A stretch of DNA of 10,418 bases from Rudanella sp. Lineage in GTDB: Bacteria > Bacteroidota > Bacteroidia > Cytophagales > Spirosomataceae. The stretch lies in contig JAJAYX010000470.1 in NCBI GenBank assembly GCA_026785985.1, positions 1-10,418 on the forward strand. Direction: 5' to 3'. The notes under the pieces are model-generated. The model ran no database searches and had not been told where the DNA came from. It saw only the letters and a list, made by a program, of their open reading frames with translations. A program made the position numbers and the translations under genes. This document shows positions 6,880-10,418 of the stretch, piece by piece; positions within the stretch are counted from its first letter, which is position 1, and each line of letters starts with the position of its first letter.

Positions 6880-6951
6880 AACAGTGAACAGCGAGCAGCC
6901 AACAGTAAGCAAGGAAAACTGTTCACTGTTGGCTGCTTGCTGCTCACTGTT
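6880..6951. repeat. Long imperfect hairpin repeat after the aldolase gene
   Basis: Two 32-base arms, 6880-6911 and 6920-6951, are inverse complements at 28 positions; two of the four differences would be G-U pairs in RNA. The loop is eight bases (AGGAAAAC). Each arm is itself built of repeated units such as AACAG, AGCAG and CCAACAGT, and a further partial unit (AACAGCCAACAG) begins directly at the aldolase stop codon. It may end transcription of the aldolase unit or protect its mRNA, or it may be a copy of a dispersed palindromic element. It has no clear U-tract for an intrinsic terminator on the plus strand. Confidence 0.75.
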
Positions 6952-6953
6952 AT

Positions 6954-7058
6954 CACCGGTCTATACGATACTTTATGCAAGCCAACGCACCCCAGGAAAT
7001 CCCCCGTTTCCCGTTCGGCAATAACCATTGTCAGGCTGATGCCGTCTTGATTTTCTTC
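6954..7058 (-). pseudogene. Fragment of a GNAT (RimJ/RimL-like) acetyltransferase
   Basis: Reading the minus strand from about 7058, the open frame gives QDGISLTMVIAERETG followed directly by DFLGCVGLHKV. This matches the strand beta2-beta3 region of GNAT N-acetyltransferases of the RimJ/RimL group, where a hydrophobic strand, ETG turn and F(I/L)GxxGLH are typical. The similarity stops at the long hairpin repeat (6951), and no acetyl-CoA binding motif follows. Its upstream part overlaps, in another frame, the 3' end of the 116-residue ORF at 7031-7381. It is best read as a leftover of a deleted gene; the match is by pattern only. Confidence 0.5.
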
Positions 7059-7381
7059 GCCGGACGCGGATACATCACCGACAAAACCGACGGGTTTTGC
7101 TGCAGGCGGGTAAGATCGGTAGGGGAGAGGTTGGCCAGAAACGTGGTTTCTACACCCGTTCCTACTATGCTTAGTGCCTGACTATCAATGCGGTTCTTGC
7201 GAAGAAGTTGTTGGGGAGTCATGTTCGCGATGCGCTTTTGTCCCTTGCCCTGATGATTTGCGTTGAAGGCTTCACGTTCGGCGGGAGTCATGGCCGCCAT
7301 TTTCGCTTCGCGTTCGGCTTTGAATTCAGCGCGTTCCCAGGCAGTCTTCGCCTTGTGGTTCCGGTGCATTTCGGGCTTCAT
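7031..7381 (-). CDS. Hypothetical protein with inhibitor-I9-like C-terminus, possibly 5'-truncated
   Basis: The 116-residue product has a highly charged Lys/Glu/Ala-rich first half (MHRNHKAKTAWERAEFKAE and MTPAEREAF, probably helical). From about residue 74 the second half, GVETTFLANLSPTDLTRL and QQNPSVLSV, resembles the last strand-helix-strand of subtilisin-propeptide (I9) domains. In the same frame before the ATG, codons back to a TAA spell LPTTPATPASPA, a Pro/Ala/Thr stretch of the kind that follows signal peptides in exported proteins. This suggests an exported protein that lost its first codons, or a start further upstream disrupted by a frameshift. No protease gene is adjacent. Its 3' end overlaps the GNAT remnant. 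Whether it is expressed is uncertain. Confidence 0.48.
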   Translation of the reverse strand: MKPEMHRNHKAKTAWERAEFKAEREAKMAAMTPAEREAFNANHQGKGQKRIANMTPQQLLRKNRIDSQALSIVGTGVETTFLANLSPTDLTRLQQNPSVLSVMYPRPAKKIKTASA

Positions 7382-7461
7382 GGCCGGGCTTGCGGGTGTA
7401 GCCGGCGTGGTGGGGAGTTAAAAAGAAACTGATGGTTTAACAGTGAAGCGCGTTTTACGGC

Positions 7462-8487
7462 ATGACTGAACAATTTACCTTTGTCGCCAAACCAAACGCA
7501 GCCATTTTGATCGACGTATCCGTCATACTGGTTAACTATAAAACGCCGGGCTTATTGCTGGATTGCTTTAGAACCCTTTATAACCACACTAAGGGCGTGA
7601 CGTTCGAGGTGCTGGTGATCGACAATGAGTCGGGCGACGATAGCGAGAGCCAAATCCGGGCGGCTTTCCCGAATGTTCGGTGGTTTCAGATGGGCTACAA
7701 TTCGGGGTTCAGCCGGGCCAGTAACCGGGGTATCGAGAACGCCCGTGGCCGCTATGTGTTTCTGCTCAACGCCGACACCCTGCTGATCAACGACGTGTTG
7801 ACCCAATTGGTGGGCCTGATGGATGCCCGGCCCGAGGTGGCGGGTTTATGTCCCATGCAGATTAACCGCGAGGGCAAGGTGCATCACGCCATTTTTACGT
7901 CGTTTGCGCACCTGCGTCGGCATTTTTTCATTTTTCCGCACACGCCGTTCCTGCTCAAATTAGTGCATCGACTCATCCCCGAACCCGTTTACGACGAACC
8001 CGATCAGGTTGAGTGGTTGTCGGGGGCCTGCCTGATGACCCGACCCTCGGTGATTGCTGAAGTTGGGCCGCTGGACGAGCGTTTTTTTATGTATGGCGAA
8101 GATAACGAGTGGAGTTACCGACTCGGTAAAGCGGGTCGGTTGCTGATGCTCCGCAATGCGTTCATTGTCCATTTAGAATATGGCAGTCAGGCCGATTACC
8201 GGCAGCCCGACCTCTCGCACATTAACCGATTTCGCACCCAGATGCACGTCTCGAACCTGCTTTGGTATCGGAAACAATACGGCGTAGGGGCCTATCTTTT
8301 CGTGATGGCGCACTACCTGTCGCTGGTTCCTGCTATCTTTGGCTGGAAGGTATTTGTGAACCTCCGGCAGGGGAAATCGCCTGGTTTTCAATTGGCTAAT
8401 CAGCGAAAATTTGCCCGGCAAGTAGGTGTGTTTCTCCGTTTTTTCTGGCCAACAGTGCTTAAACGAAAGGAATTTTATAAAGTGTAG
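7462..8487 (+). CDS. Family 2 glycosyltransferase (rhamnosyltransferase-like)
   Basis: This 341-residue GT-A enzyme likely transfers a sugar from a nucleotide donor to a growing surface glycan at the inner face of the membrane. VSVILVNYKTP (19-29) opens the Rossmann-like fold, VIDNESGD (52-59) and GYNSGFSRASNRG (78-90) form the donor site, LLNADT (101-106) supplies the DxD-type metal site, and EWLSGACLM (184-192) with FFMYGEDNEW (208-217) is the acceptor-side signature of WbbL-type rhamnosyltransferases. A hydrophobic stretch around 273-300 may contact the membrane. The sugar is not determined. It is coupled to the next glycosyltransferase gene, whose start follows after one base. Confidence 0.93.
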   Translation: MTEQFTFVAKPNAAILIDVSVILVNYKTPGLLLDCFRTLYNHTKGVTFEVLVIDNESGDDSESQIRAAFPNVRWFQMGYNSGFSRASNRGIENARGRYVFLLNADTLLINDVLTQLVGLMDARPEVAGLCPMQINREGKVHHAIFTSFAHLRRHFFIFPHTPFLLKLVHRLIPEPVYDEPDQVEWLSGACLMTRPSVIAEVGPLDERFFMYGEDNEWSYRLGKAGRLLMLRNAFIVHLEYGSQADYRQPDLSHINRFRTQMHVSNLLWYRKQYGVGAYLFVMAHYLSLVPAIFGWKVFVNLRQGKSPGFQLANQRKFARQVGVFLRFFWPTVLKRKEFYKV

Positions 8488-8488
8488 G

Positions 8489-9214
8489 ATGCCGCTAATT
8501 TCCGTAATCACCATCACGCTTAACGACCAGCCCCGGCTTCCGCAAACGATAGCCAGCGTGGCGGGGCAAACGGGCGCATCGGTCGAGCATATTATTGTGG
8601 ATGGCAATGGGAATGACGGCACTGCCGACTGGCTACGACAGAATAGTTTTCCCCTTGTGCGCTGGGTTAGTGAATCCGATACGGGTATTTACGATGCCAT
8701 GAACAAGGGATTGGACATCGCTCGGGGGCAGTGGATTTATTTTCTCGGCGCGGGCGATGAATTGTTACCCGGCAGTTTTGACCGGATAGCCCCCCTGCTC
8801 ACCAACAACCTCGACGCGCTGGTTGGTCACGTTCGGATGGTGGGGGGTGGCCGGTTTATTGGCACCTTTTCGGAGGCCATGCTGGTTAGTAACCTGATTC
8901 ATCACCAGGCGGCTTTCTACAACCGGCAGCTTTTCGACACGTTTCAGTATGATATCAGCATGAAGGCCATGTCGGATTATGAACTGAACCTGCTGTTATA
9001 CCTGCATCGAAAAGACGTGTGCGTCATCGACCTCGATATGGCTCTGTGTGATGTGCAAGGCATCAGCGCGGGGTTGATGCAGTCGCTCTGGGAATCGAAT
9101 CGGATCAAATACCGTCATTTGGGACTTTGGCAGGGGACTCGCTATGGGGCTATTCTGGCCTGGAAATACGGAATGATCTATCTCAAAAAGCTGAAAAAGA
9201 ACTATTTACAGTAA
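8489..9214 (+). CDS. Family 2 glycosyltransferase (WcaA/WcaE-like)
   Basis: From the ATG at 8489, one base after the previous stop, the product has 241 residues. An open frame extends further upstream into the preceding gene, but homology begins at PLISVITITLND, so the later start is chosen. The core has IIVDGNGNDGT (35-45), SESDTGIYDAMNKGLD (61-76) and FLGAGDELL (85-93), where GAGD replaces the common NADD metal site. HHQAAFYN (138-145) and MSDYELN (161-167) follow. This arrangement is typical of small GT2 enzymes of exopolysaccharide and colanic-acid-like clusters. The C-terminus is short and basic (LKKLKKNYLQ), which may aid membrane association. The two transferases probably act on the same polymer, but no polymerase or flippase is in the window. 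Confidence 0.92.
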   Translation: MPLISVITITLNDQPRLPQTIASVAGQTGASVEHIIVDGNGNDGTADWLRQNSFPLVRWVSESDTGIYDAMNKGLDIARGQWIYFLGAGDELLPGSFDRIAPLLTNNLDALVGHVRMVGGGRFIGTFSEAMLVSNLIHHQAAFYNRQLFDTFQYDISMKAMSDYELNLLLYLHRKDVCVIDLDMALCDVQGISAGLMQSLWESNRIKYRHLGLWQGTRYGAILAWKYGMIYLKKLKKNYLQ

Positions 9215-9231
9215 GTCAAGCGATCTCCCGG

Positions 9232-9256
9232 CTCTTTACCTCTTTCGCTCTTTACC
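9232..9256 (+). repeat. Direct repeat CTCTTTACC in the leader of the decayed gene
   Basis: CTCTTTACC occurs at 9232-9240 and 9248-9256, the second copy ending three bases before an ATG at 9260. The same core, CTCTTTAC, sits at 6097-6104, five bases before the aldolase ATG. It may be a shared leader element or a short dispersed repeat. Confidence 0.4.
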
Positions 9257-9259
9257 CCA

Positions 9260-9325
9260 ATGAAACGCCTACTTCTTTACGCCCTCTTCCTGCTTGCCAA
9301 CTTTTGCCTTCGGGAATTGATCTAA
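9260..9325 (+). pseudogene. Orphan signal peptide of a truncated exported protein
   Basis: The ATG at 9260 opens 21 codons starting MKRLLLYALFLLANFC, a textbook signal peptide with a basic start, hydrophobic core and a cysteine at position 16 that could be a lipoprotein site, although the LANFC context is not a standard lipobox. Translation then stops at TAA 9323-9325. The following sequence in another frame encodes a glycine-rich tail, so the signal peptide was probably joined to an exported protein before a deletion or frameshift. Confidence 0.5.
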
Positions 9326-9480
9326 AATATGCTGGAACGCCTGAATTCTTGTTGGGTCATGGATCAGGTGTAGGCGGGGTTCTACCCAGTCAGAATGGCA
9401 GTTTCCCCGGTGGAGGTGATGCCTGTGGCTATTACGGCGGAGGTGATGGGGCCAACGGTTTGGTCATCATTCGCTGGTAA
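9325..9480 (+). pseudogene. Glycine-rich C-terminal fragment of a surface protein
   Basis: In the frame ending at TAA 9478-9480, the sequence reads GHGSGVGGVLPSQNGSF, then GGGDACGYYGGGDGANG and the ending LVIIRW. A run of glycines closed by NGLVII(R/T)(W/Y) is the usual C-terminal strand of glycine-rich domains found in large bacterial surface and phage-tail-like proteins. Only this end remains; the frame differs from that of the signal peptide just upstream. The frame is open further upstream into the glycosyltransferase gene, but that part is shadow. Confidence 0.5.
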
Positions 9481-9487
9481 TAAGTAG

Positions 9488-9835
9488 GTGCTTTTAAACA
9501 ACAGCCTTCGCCTGATGCTGTACCGATCCGACGTAGCCAACGTTCCTGATACCCTGTAAACTACCCTGACCGGGCGTAGCGTGGCGCTTTCGGGCGACTA
9601 TGCCTTAGTCGGGGCATACCTGGATGATGCCTAAGCCAACATGAATCAAGGCTCGGCCTATCTCTTTAAACGGAATGGCACAAGCGGGCCGTTGGTGCGG
9701 GCCGTTACCGATAATGTCCCATCTAACACCCTCAACGGCAGTAATGTCGGTATCAGCGACGGCACGTTTATCATTGGGGGACACGGATTTGAGAGCAGCA
9801 AGGACAAGGTAGCGTTTGGCACGGTGGACAACTGA
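9488..9835 (+). pseudogene. FG-GAP/beta-propeller repeat protein remnant with in-frame stops
   Basis: A single frame runs from about 9488 to TGA 9833-9835, interrupted by TAA at 9557-9559 and 9632-9634. It reads SDVANVPDTL, stop, TLTGRSVALSGDYALVGAYL plus DDA, stop, then NQGSAYLFKRNG and NGSNVGISDGTFIIGG. The SVA-SGDYA-VGA and GSAY-F-RNG units are those of FG-GAP-like repeats in Cytophagales exported proteins, in which each blade has this order. Both stops fall between otherwise well preserved blades, and only about two blades remain. The ATG at 9641 could give 64 residues, but without a signal peptide. Decay is the most likely reading. Confidence 0.66.
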
Positions 9836-9838
9836 GGT

Positions 9839-10418
9839 TTAGTACGTTTTCACCAACCACTCCGACACGGCTTTTTGCGGTGTCGAAAAGTTGATCCCTA
9901 CGCCCAAGAGCTTTTTGCCCGATTGGGCGTAGGGCAGCAAATACCCTTTGGTTTCAATTTGCGACAGGGCTTCCTGCGCCGTTTTGTCGAGTTTGAACTC
10001 GAAGGCGTAGGTGTATCTCTCGGTCTGCACCAAGGCATCGCAACGGCCCCGCGCCGTGTGTACTTCGCTCTGCACATAAACCCCCAGCAGCACAAACGTC
10101 AGGTGAATCAGGGCGTGGTAGAATCGTTCGTTTTCGGTTTGCCATAAATCGTAGGGCAAGGACGCGAAGACCGTGTTGATAACCTCGATAGCCGTGTCTA
10201 TATCGTTGGTTTGCAAGGCGTTGCGGAGTTTGAGGATAAACGGGACAACTTCTTCCCCTTCGGCTTGCCGAAATATCCGCATTAAATATTGTTGAATCGA
10301 AAAACGAACCTCCTGGTTGGGGTAGTCTAAGGTATAAACTAAATCATCGGCATTGTAGGACTGAATGGTGAGGTAGCCCGTTTGAAACAGTAAGGTGATC
10401 GGTTGTAATTGTCTCAAA
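9839..10418 (-). CDS. AAA-ATPase-like protein with C-terminal PD-(D/E)XK nuclease domain (partial)
   Basis: Only the C-terminal 192 or so codons are visible; the gene continues beyond the right edge. The visible part begins in TLLFQTGYLTI, the link that follows the AAA-ATPase_like (DUF1703) ATP-binding region, then DYPNQEVR, and then the PDDEXK_9 domain. ERFYHALIHLTFVLLG is its helix, and the nuclease-type residues are D127 in GRCDAL, and E140 and K142 in AFEFKL, followed by ALSQIETKGY (residues numbered from the first full codon in view). Such proteins are often present in many copies in Bacteroidota; their substrate is not known, though a nucleic-acid or defence role has been suggested by the fold. 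The first codon in the window is TTG within the protein, not a true start. Confidence 0.86.
   Translation of the reverse strand, partial: LRQLQPITLLFQTGYLTIQSYNADDLVYTLDYPNQEVRFSIQQYLMRIFRQAEGEEVVPFILKLRNALQTNDIDTAIEVINTVFASLPYDLWQTENERFYHALIHLTFVLLGVYVQSEVHTARGRCDALVQTERYTYAFEFKLDKTAQEALSQIETKGYLLPYAQSGKKLLGVGINFSTPQKAVSEWLVKTY

Noticed and set aside
6880..6951. CRISPR-like repeats
   Set aside because: The repeated units are short, contiguous and arranged as one palindrome without spacers of constant length.
8426..8488. Upstream extension of the second glycosyltransferase
   Set aside because: It lies inside the preceding gene, and family similarity begins at the ATG at 8489 directly after that gene's stop.
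9127..9324. Start of the glycine-rich frame inside the second glycosyltransferase
   Set aside because: This part is an out-of-frame reading of the glycosyltransferase and its leader; only the glycine-rich end is meaningful.
10415..10417. TTG as the start of the nuclease-domain protein
   Set aside because: The codon lies within the conserved link TLLFQTGYLTI that normally follows an ATP-binding region, so the gene must extend past the window edge.

Overview
The window looks like a chromosomal stretch from a member of the Bacteroidota, most likely of the order Cytophagales (Spirosoma or a relative). This is inferred from the style of the proteins (MerA/RclA-like reductase with EgtB and EgtD, orphan EutB, FG-GAP and glycine-rich surface-protein debris, an AAA-ATPase-like/PDDEXK_9 protein) and from the general lack of Shine-Dalgarno sites before start codons. 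No rRNA, tRNA, CRISPR array or complete mobile element was seen.

Left part (1-3972). A tight minus-strand operon encodes, in order of transcription, a FAD-dependent disulfide oxidoreductase of the MerA/RclA type, the ergothioneine sulfoxide synthase EgtB and the histidine methyltransferase EgtD. The first junction has 3 bases between stop and start; egtB and egtD overlap by 37 bases. Together they make hercynine from histidine and add sulfur to it; the reductase plausibly adds a thiol or oxidative-stress function. Beyond egtD, at the left edge, lies what looks like the zinc-ribbon start of a lost IS1-like transposase.

Middle (3973-7460). A full-length ethanolamine ammonia-lyase large subunit (eutB, minus strand) stands without its small subunit eutC on either side. 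Just upstream of it is a 47-codon remnant of an AAA-type ATPase and a cluster of short inverted and direct repeats. On the plus strand follow a small conserved-looking protein of unknown function and a HpcH/HpaI-family aldolase. After the aldolase stop comes a 72-base imperfect hairpin repeat, then a fragment of a GNAT acetyltransferase and a 116-residue minus-strand ORF that looks like a secreted protein which has lost its signal peptide.

Right part (7462-10418). Two family 2 glycosyltransferase genes, one base apart, form a plus-strand unit probably serving surface polysaccharide synthesis. Behind them lies a decayed surface-protein locus: an orphan signal peptide, a glycine-rich C-terminus in another frame, and an FG-GAP-like stretch with two in-frame stops. 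The window ends inside a minus-strand gene whose visible part is the C-terminal PD-(D/E)XK nuclease-like half of an AAA-ATPase-like protein.

No convincing new multi-gene system was found. The unusual signals are the reductase-egtBD operon, the orphan eutB, the two repeat structures and the high density of gene fragments, which together suggest repeated insertion, deletion and decay between otherwise intact metabolic genes.
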